From positions 2,232,001 to 2,296,000 of the forward strand of contig OX596340.1 of the NCBI GenBank assembly GCA_951394405.1: a stretch of DNA of 64,000 nucleotides, given 5' to 3'. The position numbers were made by a program, and so were the translations under genes. This document shows, in pieces, positions 46,704 through 57,988 of the stretch. Origin of the DNA: Coprinellus micaceus (taxonomy: Eukaryota > Basidiomycota > Agaricomycetes > Agaricales > Psathyrellaceae). The notes under the pieces were generated by a model. It ran no database searches. It had not been told where the DNA came from and worked only from the letters and a program-made list of their open reading frames with translations. How positions within the stretch are numbered: the stretch's first letter is position 1; each line of letters begins with the position of its first letter.

Positions 46704-48201
46704 ATGGGCGACCCTTCATGCAGAATCGTGGTTGTGGCCTCGACATTGGGGGAGGGAGCCCTCCTGGTCGACAGTGCGCACCAATATCATCTCAACTCAA
46801 CATCGAACTAACCTATATGCCTAGAGATCTCCTCATTGGCCCCCAAGGCGGCAAGTAAAGGGCCAGAGGATACGCTGAAGGCCTCTTTCGACGTTTCCTC
46901 AGATTCAAAGGAACCAGTCTACCATCCGTGGTCGATCTCGAACCGATACTACACCGCCGATGTCCATTTCGCCCTGCACACCGTCTCCCAAGTATACGGA
47001 GCAGTGTTTTCTGGAGCCCCTGCCGTGATCATGGTCTGGACACAAGGTGAAGTATGTGCCAGTTGCTTTGTTCCTACAACCCCGGTCCCCACTGGAGTTT
47101 GTCTGGATTAAGTAACACAACATGACCCATTCCGCTTTGCAGCCATACGAAGAATATGCGGAGCGGGTCCAGAAGGCTTTGGAGGACCACGAACCAGAGG
47201 TACTCATGGCCGTCAGGTTGCCTCAGGAGCAGTCACCAACGCAGGAGCCATCGGACGGAGATGCGGATGAAGATTACAGTGCTCTAGATTCCACGCTCAT
47301 CTCCTATGGGTTTGAGTATATCGACGCGACGCAAACTCAGAGTATCCCTAACAGAGAAGACGAAGAAGGTCCGTGTCGTGGTCCTCTTAAATGTTCATAC
47401 AAACCCACGTCGCCTTCCACAGATGTTCCCAGTCTCCCAAGAGTGATTGACGCACTCAGCACCATCATGTGGCCATCCATGTCTACGCAAACCGCTTCGT
47501 CTCAGGATCCTTCTTCGCTACCTCACGAACGACAAACCACCCTTGAAGAAATCATCAACCGAGATCCCATGGCCATCCTGCAAGCATTAGAGGAACTGGA
47601 CTCCGAATTCACCTTTGGAGGGATCGGCGAAAGCCTCAACGATGAGACGGCACTATACAAAGACGCATTGGAAGGCCGCTTTACTCCCCTCCCTTCCATG
47701 TCACTCTCCGACCGAGACACCCTGACCAGCGAACCACTGGGAATGGGGAACCCAGTGTTCAACCTCAACCTGGGCCCGCTAGGATTGGGGCAGCCAACAT
47801 CCTTCGAGCCTCTTGCAACCCCCATGTTGTCTGACAGTCCTCTCAACGAGCGCAGCAATAGTTCCGATGAGGCCTTTGGCATGTTCAGAAGCGCGTCGGA
47901 CAATGCCAAGGCTTCCCTCGGATTCGAAGATGACTTTGCGGTCTACCTTTCCCCACCTAACGCCCAAGGCATTGATGACGACGCGTTCCACGGTGTCAAA
48001 GTGTTGGACGACGACTTCTCCCATCTCCGGATCGATCCATCTTCGTCATCTGGACGGTCTACTCCAGACTACAATATGCTGCTTTCGTCTGATCAGCCCC
48101 ACTTCCCGCATAACAGTCCACTCTACCGCTCCTTGGGATCCACATCGGACTTGGGCCATCACAGCGACGCCGGGGACTCGTCGCCGATTGAACTCGCATG
48201 A
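46704..48201 (+). CDS. Alpha/gamma-adaptin-binding protein p34 (Irc6-like)
   Basis: Three exons (introns 46774-46824 and 47052-47142), 451 residues. The first part resembles the degenerate Rab-like GTPase fold of p34/AAGAB and yeast Irc6: CRIVVVASTLGEGALL, then YTADVHFALHTVSQVYG, PAVIMVWTQGEPYEEYAERV. The middle and C-terminal part is acidic and Ser-rich, with LEEIINRDPMAILQALEELD, a short helix pair often found near the C-terminus of the family. p34 acts as a chaperone for AP-1 and AP-2 adaptor assembly in clathrin trafficking. The C-terminal 250 residues look disordered. Assignment rests on general pattern, so moderate-high confidence. Confidence 0.8.
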
Positions 48202-48294
48202 GAGACATACAACGAACATATACATTCGAGATATGGAGAGGGGGAGAGCCGACAGGCGGGGGCAATGGCACCGCTACTGAATATGTACATCGAA

Positions 48295-49770
48295 CTAAAT
48301 GTGAGGGAGGAAGTTAGCCCATGCGATGGTCTGATGAATCGCTTCTGGAAGATCGCGGAGTTGAAGGAACGGCAAAACAAGCAGGATGGTGCGAGCCGCA
48401 GCATAGACGGAGACTCCCACCACCATTCCAGCCTGCATTGCGACACGAGTGAAAGCTGGGAATTTACGTTTGAAAAAGGGAAGGACCTTCGAAAAGAGCT
48501 TGGCTTCGAGGATGAAGCAGAGGAGAACATGGCCGATAGGCTGAAGAGCCAGAACAAGGCACGCCACTCGCCATAAGTACTTCTCCACTATGGTAGGAAA
48601 GTGGAAAAACCAGGCCATTGCATGAAGGGCACCGAGTGACGATGTAATCAGGGAAAACGCCAGAATAACGTACCCATCCACTTCGTCAATGTGATTATTG
48701 TCCAGCTCTGAAGGCTGAGGCTGGGCACAGTGCCAATAGATGGACGGCCAAGTAGTTGTGGCTTGAGCGCTCTGCCACGTTCCGAGGTATGTAACGCTTT
48801 TTGAGAGGTCTGGAAGATCATCTTCTAATTAGCAAAGGCGCCTTTCATCGATGCATCCAACCTTCACACACCACGAAGGCAGTTCAAGACTCTCTCCAAC
48901 GTATCCAATTCGTGTTCGCTCGAATAATCCCATTTGTGCATATTTTTGCATGTAACTTCAATGGGGTACGTGATGTTGAGAGGTTTGTTCCACCAGAAAT
49001 AGTAGATCGCCATGCCGAAGACCGTAAACGCCAGGCAAGCTGCCTCGAGGAGCGCCAGTGGGAGACCTTGAATCCAGCGTGCGATGCTCTGGACGAGGAA
49101 CCACAACACCTGAAGGATGACCAAGCTTTTGGCGAGTGCGTCTCCTTTGCTCTTGTCAAGAATTGCGTCTTCCGTGAGTAACAAGTTGAAAAATGCGCGG
49201 ATCTGCTCCTCGTTCCATTTCGAAGGCTCCGAGAAGTAGACTTCGTCCCCCTGCTTGAAGGCAATCCCGCCCATTTGAAGGAAGTGTGCGTGGACATACG
49301 TCCACGCAGGCTCTTCCTTCTTCCCAATCTTAAGCGCTGCAGGATGGCAGGGGAAGCAGTCAGGCACCGTGACGATCATCCAAAGATGTTCTCGGTGACT
49401 TACGAATCTCGAGGCTCTCCGCCTGCCCCTTCATCCACTCATGCAGTAGGCGGGATCCACGCTGCTGGTAAAATGCGTATAACGCGATGATTTCGGGGGA
49501 GAATATAGCTACAGCGGAAATCTTGACGCGCGCGATGAGTCGCTGCTTCCAAGTGGCCTTGTAGCCCGGGACGTTGGGATGGACGCAGACATATGTTGTC
49601 GCAGATATGATGGCCAGACAGCTCCAAATGAGGTCCAGGGTCGTGCGGTAGGATGTTGTGCTCGTAGACACACTGTTGCTCGTTGTTGGAGCTTGAGAGG
49701 CGTCCGGGAAGGGAGAGGCTGTGACGATAGTTGAGTGGATCCACGATAGGCACAGCAGGAGGGAAGTCAT
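48295..49770 (-). CDS. Polytopic membrane protein, paralog A of a basidiomycete family
   Basis: 453 residues in three exons (introns 49337-49403 and 48825-48871). Signal-peptide-like start (LLLCLSWIHSTIVTASP). Family blocks: LDLIWSCLAIISATTYVCVH then PNVPGY; AIFSPEIIALYAF; PAWTYVHAHFLQMGGIAF; LDKSKGDALAKSLVILQVLW; YYFWWNKPLNI; and after the last splice SLGALHAMAWFFHFPT and AARTILLVLPFLQLRDLP. I count about seven or eight hydrophobic segments. Function unknown; proteins of this kind are numerous in agaricomycetes. Paralog B at 53011-54458 has the same exon plan and ends with the same LPHI. No catalytic motif recognised. Confidence 0.8.
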
Positions 49771-49936
49771 TGCGTTGCGAACGTCTCGGGCGCAACCCTC
49801 CCTCCTAGATACTTATACGTTGGGCGTGAAGGCACGGGATGCTTCCGCCAATATACACGCTTTGGGAACGGCTCATTTCGGTTCTCGTTTGATGCTTGTG
49901 GTCATCGGGAAGGACAACGTGGTAAACACGAGGGTT

Positions 49937-49945
49937 GGGCGCTTA
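49937..49945 (+). promoter_or_regulatory. GGGCGCTTA motif upstream of membrane paralog A
   Basis: Exact 9-mer 167 bp upstream of the ATG, opposite in orientation to the gene, as for paralog B. Confidence 0.5.
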
Positions 49946-50207
49946 ATTTTTGATCATCGTCGATTCCCAGTCTCTCAACGGACCCGGTTCGGGTATCGGA
50001 CTCGGACCATATCCGTACTAGCTACCCATTCCAGTAGCGCACACCGGCCCAGTTTCCCTACGCAGTTCTTCGTCCAAGGGCTTTGAAGTGTTGGAAGTTG
50101 GGCACGGGCAAGGGGCGTGTTCGGCTCCGTTGAATATGTTTCAGCGGAGTCCGTTAGGGGTCAAATGTGTGAAAAGTCACATAATCGTGTCCTGAGAAGG
50201 TAAGAAG

Positions 50208-50346
50208 GAGAAGTAGTTCGGGAACCAGTGAAGGGCACCACGGTGGTAAGATCGCAAAGCACTAAGACGTACGGAGGAAAATATCAATGCTTTGATGAGC
50301 GCGTTATCCGATGCGTCGTCGCCTGAACCAACCTGGGACGCCGGCG
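50208..50346 (-). pseudogene. Fragment of the polytopic memb-protein family
   Basis: About 139 bp closely similar (by eye near 88-90 %) to 53517-53657, i.e. the end of exon 2 and the whole of intron 2 of membrane paralog B, same orientation. The shared core includes the long exact run at 50281-50310 (ATGCTTTGATGAGCGCGTTA). Flanking sequence is unrelated, so only a fragment is present. It can encode no protein. Confidence 0.75.
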
Positions 50347-50403
50347 TCTAAGTCCAAATATTTCGATATGCCTCATAGAGTCGAGGGGCTATGCTCCTAG
50401 CTC

Positions 50404-50410
50404 TATATAA
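50404..50410 (+). promoter_or_regulatory. TATA box of the protease-like gene
   Basis: TATATAA, 246 bp before the ATG; a C/T-rich stretch follows as expected of a fungal transcription start. Lies just after the gene fragment at 50208-50346. Confidence 0.45.
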
Positions 50411-50655
50411 GGAGGCCCTCCTCCGTGCTCGATGCTCTACACTCTGCCCGTCCCCCTCACGAGAGAAGCCGTCTTTGAGAGGCCAACATTTAATGGGGCT
50501 GAGGGCGAACGAGGACAAATAATGATTGTTTAGACGAACGTGATTGGTTGATCTAGACTCCAGAGTCTCAGATTGTTGAGACTCGAGTGGAGAAATTTGG
50601 GAGAGATATATCTTACGCGCTTGTCGAGAGGCTTTCCCTCAGACTTTGTTGGACT

Positions 50656-52805
50656 ATGTCTGCCCCACCCGGAAACGATCCCCCGAACCCCAACAGCAGG
50701 TTTTTTTCGCGTCTTGTTGCTCTTCGTCTGTACTAATCTGCCCGTATTCTTTACTTTAGCGGACGACGTTCCTGTCGATCCCAACCTCGAGGATTACGTC
50801 TACACTCCTGAGTTCGACAACCAGTGTTCCAAAAAAGCACGCGAGCACGCCTTATCCTCCGACAAGAGCAGCGACTCCGACTCCGACGACAGCGTCTCTA
50901 GTCCCACCACCACCGAATCCGCTCCCTACGAGGTTTCTAAGGTCGAGGGGCATCTCTACTATGCAGGTGTCAGTCCAAGGGGTCGCGGGCCCAAGCTCAT
51001 CTATAGGACTTCTTCCGACATCTTCGAGGAACCGTCGGGCCCCGAGGCGTACAGGCGGCTCATGAAGGTTATTGCCGTTCCCGACGATCACGAATTCGGT
51101 AAGGATGGTATGTGGAGCAGGGTTCGCGACAAGGTACCTGGCCTTCTCGTTACGCAGCAATTTCTTGACTAACGTTCGTTCTAAGGTTGTCGAGTTCCTC
51201 AACCAAAGGAGCATCAAAGTCACTTCTGTCGATTTCGTTCAGTTCACCTGGCTCGACAAGAAGCCGGACCAGGAGATCGTCGAGGACGACGAGGACGAGG
51301 ACGATGCGACGGAAGAGGAGCAAGTCGACTACGACGACATCCCAGCCATCAAGCCCGTCGAGGATGGCATCCGTCACTTCACCAACCCTACTATCTGGGT
51401 GGGCGTCTTGCCCGATACTCTCACCGGTGCCGTTGCGCACGAGTCAGCCAAAGGCATTCGTACCTTCCTCAACGAGCTCCAGGTCAAGAACATCGACATC
51501 GCATATCGTGAGTCGATCTCGAAGTCCTTGGCCGGTCATGAACCAGCCCTTTTCTCTCCCGTCGAGGACGGTGACGCTCTCAAGGACGTGATCGACAACG
51601 TCTCCGTCCCGCTCAGTCTTCCTATTGCTGGTCGTAAGACTACCATGCAGGGCACGCTCGGCCCCTACTTCCGCGTCGGCAACAAGCTCTACGCCATTAC
51701 TGTCCGTCATAACGTATTCTTGCTCAACGGCGACAACGATGAATTTAGGCACCGCGGTACGTTACTTGACCCTTGAGAACCTAAGAGCTTTCTGACTCTA
51801 GCCCTCAGCCTCTGCACCCAAGAAGGAGGTCGTTGTCATGGGCAGGCCCGCGTACACGAACTACCTAGCCTCCATCCAGGCGCTTATTGGCACGCTCATC
51901 ATCGACTCGGTCGAAATTCTGGACAAGAAAGCCGAGACGTTCAGAGGTAGGGTGGAAGCTGGAATCGACGTCGAAGACTCGAGAGCCAAGCTAGCAGAGA
52001 ACGAGGCCGAGCTCACCAAGACGCGCACAAAGATCGACAAGCTCAAGAAGTTCTTTGTCGACATTAAGAGGAGGTGGAGCAAGGGCAAGGACCGTGTCAT
52101 TGGGTTCGTCGCCTGGGCTCCATCCATCGGTGTCGGTGTTGCTCCTCACTGCTATACCCGCGACCTCTGTGTCATCGAGTTGTACAAGGACAAGTTTAAG
52201 AACATGGTTGGCAACATTTTGAGCCTTGGTGCGTGCTAGTCTGTCTCATTGAATACGCTGATCTGGATGTACGTTTTCCAGGTCCGGAGTATACCCCCTC
52301 GAAACTGAAGAGCTTGATGTACGACCACATCGACGCCCTATCCGAGTTCCAATACTCCAACAACGGTCTCCTCCCCCTCAGAGGCATACTCACCGCCGAC
52401 CAGGTCAACAACCCCAACACCTTGAACCTCCAAGGCGATCGCATTCGTCGCGTTATCAAGCGCGGGCTCTCTACCAACACCACCGTCGGCACTCTCACCA
52501 GGTTCATGTCCTTCGTACGCAAGTACTCCACCACCGGCAATATGGAATCGCTCGAGCTGCCCATCCTTTCTCACGAGAATGAGCCTGGCACCTTCTCCAA
52601 AGGAGGTGACTCTGGATCTCTCATCGTCTCCGCCCGAGGCGAGTTTGTTGGGTTGCTCACCGGCGGGACGAGCAAGGGAACCAATGGCCCCGATATCACC
52701 TTCGCCACTCCCTTCGAGTGGGTCTGGGAGCTTGTGTGCGAGGAGTTCCCTGGTGCCAACTTGTATTTCGACGACTTTCAGGCCTTCTTCGCCGACGTGG
52801 CCTAG
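50656..52805 (+). CDS. Trypsin-like serine protease-fold protein
   Basis: 647 residues in five exons (introns 50711-50759, 51134-51185, 51757-51808, 52229-52281). The first half is acidic, with FLNQRSIKVTSVDF and an Asp/Glu run (around EDDEDEDDATEEE). The second half has pieces of a chymotrypsin-like triad: a His in ITVRHNVFLL, an Asp in CYTRDLCVIELYKDKF, and a Ser in SKGGDSGSLIV, then GGTSKGTNGPDITFATP. A coiled coil (KLAENEAELTKTRTKIDKL) lies between the His and Asp regions. No signal peptide, so probably intracellular. Such proteins are common in basidiomycetes and have no described role that I know. First-exon splice uses a weak donor (GTCTTG), chosen because it keeps frame. Confidence 0.78.
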
Positions 52806-53010
52806 GATCGTCTCTTTCTTCCGTCTTATCCTATCATACTGGTAACGAATGTCCTTTGCATCAAGGAATCGCAACACCTCTCTCGTCCTTGGTTTCTGCG
52901 TCTCCTTTCCTCTCCTGTACCGCCACGCTCGCTGTCAGGTTCTGCCAACGAGATCAAGAAGGAAAGTAGGAGATGCAATCTTGAGGACCTCAGGTGCTCG
53001 TCATGGTCGG

Positions 53011-54458
53011 TTATATATGAGGTAAGTAACGTGCACAAGTCACGGCGTGGTTCGCGGTGTGTGGGAGGAGGCGAAGTTGAAGGAAAGGGAGAATAATGAG
53101 AACAAGGCGGGCGGCAATATAGCAAACTGCTCCCAAAACCAACACAAACGTCTCGAGAAAGGTAAGGTACGGTACGCAGCGCTTGAACCACTTGGAAAGG
53201 ATAAGGGGAGAAAGGAGGAAGAGAAGGAAATGTCCAACAGGGTAAAAAGTTAGAGTTAGACAGGAACATCGCCACAGTATTTGCTCGCCTTGGGTCGGAA
53301 AGGGGAATCCCCAGGCTATCGCGTGGAGTGCGCCAAAGGACGACGAGGCGATAACTAGCGCCACAGTCGCATAAGTGTTCAGAGTAGAATGTGTGAAGTC
53401 ATCAGCGTTCTTCGAGCACCAGTAGAAAGTCGGGAAGGACTTCAGCACTGGCAGCCCTGTAGGCCACGATCCTGCAAACGATATAGTATCGGATAGGGTT
53501 TCATAGTCCGTAGCTAGAGAAGTAGTTCGGGAATCAGCGAAGGGGCACACGGCGGCAAGATCGCAAAGCACTAAGACGTACGAAAGAAAAATAGCAATGC
53601 TTTGATGAGCGCGTTATCCGGTGCGTCGTCGCCTGAACCAGTATGGGGCGCCGGCGCGCACTGGCAGGCCACCTCGAAGGGGCAAGCGACGTTGAGGGGT
53701 TTGTCCCACCAAAAGTAATACATCGAAAGGTTGAATGCAGTGAATGCCAAGCAAATCGCCTCGAGAAGCGTCAGAGCGAGGCTCTGTCCCGCCCTTGCAA
53801 TGCTTTGTGTGACGAACCATAGTACTTGGAGGATCACGAGTGCCTTGGCTAACTCATCTCCTTTGCTCTTGTCGAGAACGGCAGCTTCCGTCAGCTCCAG
53901 CTTAAAAAAGTCCCTGACCTGTTCGTCTTCCCATTTTGTGGGGTCTGCGAAGTAGGTGACTTCCCCGTGCTTGAACACGATTCCACCCATCTGAACGAAG
54001 TGAGCGTGAGCATAGGTCCAGGCGCGCTGGCCCGATCGTAGCTCGAGGGCTGAAAAAACACATTAGGTTACCAGGGCTGCCACCTGGAACGAGGGGGCAC
54101 ATACGTATGTTCAACCTTTTGCCCTTGCCTCCACGTCACGATACAGCGTTTGGGATCCACGACGTTGGAAAAACGCGAACATCGCGACAACTTCGGGTGC
54201 GAACACGGCGATCCCAAACTGCTTCAGGCGAGCCTTGAGCCGGTCCCACCAGGTGGTCTGATATCCTGTCACGTTGGGATGGACGCACACCCACGTTGAG
54301 GCGGCGATGACGGTGAGGCAGCTCCAGAGGATTTCGATAATCGAGCGAGAGTTGTCGCCACAAGCGAGGACGTCGGGCATGTGAACCGGTCGGGGGACGT
54401 CGGGAATGGGGAAAGCTGCCCCCCGGGTAAAAAAGAGGATCGTTAGGAAGAAAAGCAT
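53011..54458 (-). CDS. Polytopic membrane protein, paralog B
   Basis: 437 residues in three exons (introns 54050-54115, 53514-53581). Signal-peptide-like start MLFFLTILFFTRGAAFP. Family blocks as in paralog A: IIEILWSCLTVIAASTWVCVH, VFAPEVVAMFAFFQRRGS, AWTYAHAHFVQMGGIVF, LDKSKGDELAKALVILQVLW, YYFWWDKPLNV, FGALHAIAWGFPFPT and ARLVLIILPFLQLRLLP. Intron 1 begins GTTGAA, a weak donor, but the alternative GTATGT further on would leave a stop in frame. Function unknown. It is the likely source or sister of the fragment at 50208-50346. The GGGCGCTTA motif lies 157 bp upstream. Confidence 0.8.
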
Positions 54459-54614
54459 GTGGGAGAGGAAGCGGGAGCTGCGATTGGAAAACCGATGAGA
54501 GCTCCTGTGGCTTAATTAGGGGGCCTTTAATACCCCTAGACCTGCATGTTGAAACACGTCCGGGTCGTTGAATAGGAACTCGAGTGCTCCCGCCGATAAG
54601 TAGCCTAAGGTTTT

Positions 54615-54623
54615 GGGCGCTTA
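54615..54623 (+). promoter_or_regulatory. GGGCGCTTA motif upstream of membrane paralog B
   Basis: Exact 9-mer 157 bp before the ATG, opposite in orientation to the gene, matching paralog A in spacing and direction. Confidence 0.5.
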
Positions 54624-54825
54624 TTGTAGCATTGTGCGATCCTAGGATGATCAACCACTATCCTCAGCGGTGGAATAGAGCCAGGATCCGAGTCACTAAA
54701 TGAATAGGCCTTGTTAACACAGCATCGCACGACCACTCACCGGATACTTGTCCACTGGCGTTGTTATAGTTTCTCCATGGACTCGACGCAAGATCCAAGG
54801 AGTAATACATATCACAACGTACCCG

Positions 54826-54834
54826 GGTGACACC
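54826..54834 (+). repeat. 9-bp target-site duplication, left copy
   Basis: GGTGACACC, repeated directly at 55411-55419. Confidence 0.7.
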
Positions 54835-54969
54835 TAGTCTCGGATACCCAGACGTTGAAGTGCGCTGCCCAAAATGGAATCAGCTGCCACAACGTCTGGG
54901 AAATCACCAACGACTCCAAGGGAGGTCCGCATTCCGAGGTTCTCGGACGCTGAGTAAGCAGGGTTCCCT
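54835..54969 (+). repeat. Left terminal inverted repeat, 135 bp
   Basis: Matches the reverse complement of 55276-55410 without a mismatch that I can see. Confidence 0.85.
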
Positions 54970-55275
54970 GGTCGACTGCACCACCCTCCAATTCTCCTTC
55001 GTGTTATCCATGGCCTTTGTGGCTCAGAAAAACATATAATAAACTATTGATGCACTTATGAATGGCCTCACGCATGCCCAGACGCCGGCGTGACAATCCA
55101 GACGGGTGGGCAATACCTGACACAGTGATTTCTGCTGTGGTATCGAGACGAAGCCACAGACCTATTGAAGGGCATTCAACGTGAATATAGGGACTCTTGG
55201 AAGGTTTATAATGCTTTTCAATATGGCAGTGGAGGGTATGGGCCGGAATGGGCGGGAGGACAATGCAAACGAGTA

Positions 55276-55410
55276 AGGGAACCCTGCTTACTCAGCGTCC
55301 GAGAACCTCGGAATGCGGACCTCCCTTGGAGTCGTTGGTGATTTCCCAGACGTTGTGGCAGCTGATTCCATTTTGGGCAGCGCACTTCAACGTCTGGGTA
55401 TCCGAGACTA
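55276..55410 (-). repeat. Right terminal inverted repeat, 135 bp
   Basis: Mirror image of 54835-54969. Confidence 0.85.
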
Positions 55411-55419
55411 GGTGACACC
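55411..55419 (+). repeat. 9-bp target-site duplication, right copy
   Basis: GGTGACACC, identical to 54826-54834. Confidence 0.7.
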
Positions 55420-55544
55420 ATTATCGCTGCGGAGACTGTTTATGGGGTCAATAAGGACCGGTCCGCGTGCCATGCTACGTTTGCCAGGAGTGAAGCAATT
55501 GTATTACCCGCCGCTAGCCCATATTAGCGTACAATTTTGTCCGT

Positions 55545-57988
55545 TTACTCCACGTCGATGTTGGTGATTTTGATATCTTCGAATGGCTTGTCGAACTTGT
55601 TGACCTTGACGTTCTCGATGCCATGCACGACCTCCAAGCCCGAAAGCACACGCCCAAAAATTGTATGCTTCTTATCGAGCCATGGCGTCGCGGTTGTCGT
55701 GATGAAGAACTGTGACCCGTTGGTCCCAGGACCCGCGTTCGCCATACTAACCGTGTATGGCCTATTCACAGCATCATCAGGACTCAATCACTCATGAAGA
55801 GTGAATAAAGTTTTGCTCACCTATCATGCTTCAAGTCGTCTGAAAACTCATCCTCAAACTCCTTTTCCCAGATACTCGTTCCGCCCGTTCCGTCACCCAA
55901 CGGATCTCCCGTTTGAATCATAAACTTGGGAATAACGCGATGGAAAATAACGCCCTCAAAGTACCCGCTCCTTGAATGTCCAACAAAGTTCTCCACTGCC
56001 TTGGGTGCTTGTTGCGGGAATAAGCGAATGTGTATATCACCAACGGTGGTGTGGATCGTCGCCGAGTTAGCAACGCGAGAGGGGCCGGTGGGCGCAGCGG
56101 GTGCGGCAGAGGCAACGGTCTGCTCCTCGCGTGAGGGACGCTCGTTGAAGACGTCTCGGTCGCCGGTTTTGGTGTCTTCTGGTTCTGAACGGGTGAACAT
56201 GAAGAATCTGTTGCGCTTGAAGCCTGTGCACGCGAGGGTGGGGTCGCGTTGCCCCTTCTCTGCAAGGATGGGGTTGGCGGAAGCTGCCATCGACTACATC
56301 GCTGGTCAGTCTCGAAACTCTGAGAGACTGGGACACACGTACCGCGGTGATCAGACTCTTCTTTGCAGGGGCACCCTGGTACAAGGTGATGTTCAAGTAC
56401 CGCACAGTTTCATCCTTGCCCATTAGCCGTACAACGCGGTTGTTATAGGTATTGACCACTGCGCACGATGAGTCGGTCCCGACGCAGAGGAATGAAGTGA
56501 GTAGCACTGACCTTTGATACCCAACAAAGTGGGATAGATCACGAATGCCCCACTCTCATCCCAAATTGCGTTGATCCACCTCCCTGGAATCTTATTATCC
56601 GGCCCCGGCAACTCCAACTCCCTCTCCAAAGCCAACCTTCGGCCAAACTCCATATCATCGACCTTATACACCGCAGTGCCCGCTTGCTGCATCTCCTGGA
56701 TGGCTTCGAGGGACTCGTCGTATTTTCGCGTAAGTTTACCAGTGAGGAAGTTGAATATTCGTATTTGGCGGTCGGGGAGCGAGAAAGTGACAAAGGAAGA
56801 TGATGTGGGGGAGAGCGTTATGCAGGTGGGTGTTGATTTTGACTGTAAGATAAAGCGAAGGGGTCATGATGTGTACGGGACAAAGTCGAGGACTTAAAGT
56901 ACCTTCTTGAATTCGTATAGATCGGTTTCGCTCTTGTACTGCCAAAGCTTTGGAACGTTCTTCGGCAAGCCGTAAGGCTCGACTGGTTGCCAATACTCAA
57001 TGAAGCCAGATTCGTCAGCTGAGATGACGGTCCTGTACTGGTCACTGTACTGCGATAAGTTTAGAAGGGGTTGTAAAGCGTCGAGTTCCCGAGCTCACGG
57101 TCATGAGGTGGACAGGGAATCGATGCACCGAGTCAACAACTTGCAAGGGCGTCCCAAAGCCTCGTCCGTCGTATAATCGGATTACTCCTGAAGCAGCATC
57201 GGAGCTGAGGGGTCGTTAGCGCGTTGACAGAACGAGAAGACGTCAGACGCACATAGCAAGGACACCCTGGGCCTCCCCACTCTTATGAACCCAACAGCAC
57301 GCTAAAGGCTCAAAATCCAGTTTGATGATGTTGATCATGTCTTCATGAGAGGCAGGCGACTCATGAGTCCACCAGATATCCAACAACGTGCAGGACTACA
57401 TACCGAAGTTGACCACATCAAACACCTTGGCCGTCCTATCCTCCGATACAGTGGCGAAGAGCTGCCCATCCGCACTTGCGGAGACGGCCGTAATGGGCGT
57501 CAGATGGGCACGGTAGTGTTTAACGAATTCAATACCCTGATCTTGTTTCTTCCACAACTTCAGGTGTCCGTCAACAGAGGTCGTGATGAGGAACTCAGTC
57601 CTATGGTTCACGAAGTTCGTTGAGCATGTCAAGAGGAGCGAAAAGGCGCGTAAGGGTCGTACTTGGTGAAGACCACAAAGTTGAGAACGTCGCGATGCAT
57701 GAAGCTCTTGTAGTATTGCTCTGCATCTGGGAGGTGCTCAAGGTAGAGCTTCTCGTGAGGCAGAACTGAACAAAGTTCAATATTCCGTCAGCCCTGCATC
57801 CCATTGAAAGCTTGGGACAGCATACCTTTGCGCTTCTTCTTCGGAGCTCCCTGCGCCCCCGCTGGCAAGGGCATCGGACCAACCTCATCATCAGACGAAT
57901 CGTCCCCTCCCGCGGGATTCATCGGCTCGTCCCTATCTGCGCGTTCTCGTTCGCGTTTACCGAGGATGGTCTCATCATTTTCAGCCAT
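55545..57988 (-). CDS. PPWD1-type cyclophilin with WD40 repeats
   Basis: Ten exons (introns 57766-57825, 57601-57662, 57341-57403, 57205-57252, 57050-57098, 56843-56902, 56459-56511, 56294-56342, 55762-55820) yield 646 residues. The N-terminal acidic/basic leader ends KKKRK. WD40 repeats follow: [51 protein letters not shown], and [20 protein letters not shown]. The C-terminal cyclophilin domain has [55 protein letters not shown] and [12 protein letters not shown], with the catalytic Arg, Phe and Gln present. It isomerises peptidyl-prolyl bonds and is a spliceosome-associated nuclear protein in other eukaryotes. Start is the ATG at the beginning of [14 protein letters not shown]. Confidence 0.95.

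Larger units (their letters stand above)
49771..50655. other. Divergent region, membrane paralog A / protease gene
   Basis: Holds the GGGCGCTTA copy at 49937, a degenerate fragment of the membrane-protein family at 50208-50346, and the TATA box at 50404 of the protease-like gene. Nothing else recognised. Confidence 0.5.
54835..55410. mobile_element. 576-bp non-autonomous long-TIR transposon (MULE-like)
   Basis: Terminal inverted repeats at 54835-54969 and 55276-55410, 135 bp each and identical by eye. The ends read TAGTCTCGGATACCC and its complement. It is bounded by a 9-bp direct repeat GGTGACACC. A 9-bp target duplication with long TIRs is the pattern of Mutator-like elements; the 306-bp centre has no significant open frame, so the element needs a transposase from elsewhere. 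Perfect arms imply recent insertion or gene conversion. A shorter reading, with TIR starting at CCTAGTC and a 5-bp TGACA duplication, cannot be excluded. Confidence 0.8.
54459..55544. other. Intergenic region carrying a long-TIR insertion
   Basis: 5' flank of membrane paralog B (motif copy at 54615) and 3' flank of PPWD1, split by the inverted-repeat element at 54835-55410. No gene recognised. Confidence 0.6.

Noticed and set aside
54826..55419. The inverted-repeat arms' 48-codon frames as a small gene pair
   Set aside because: The two frames are identical only because they lie in the two identical TIR arms; no other support for coding.
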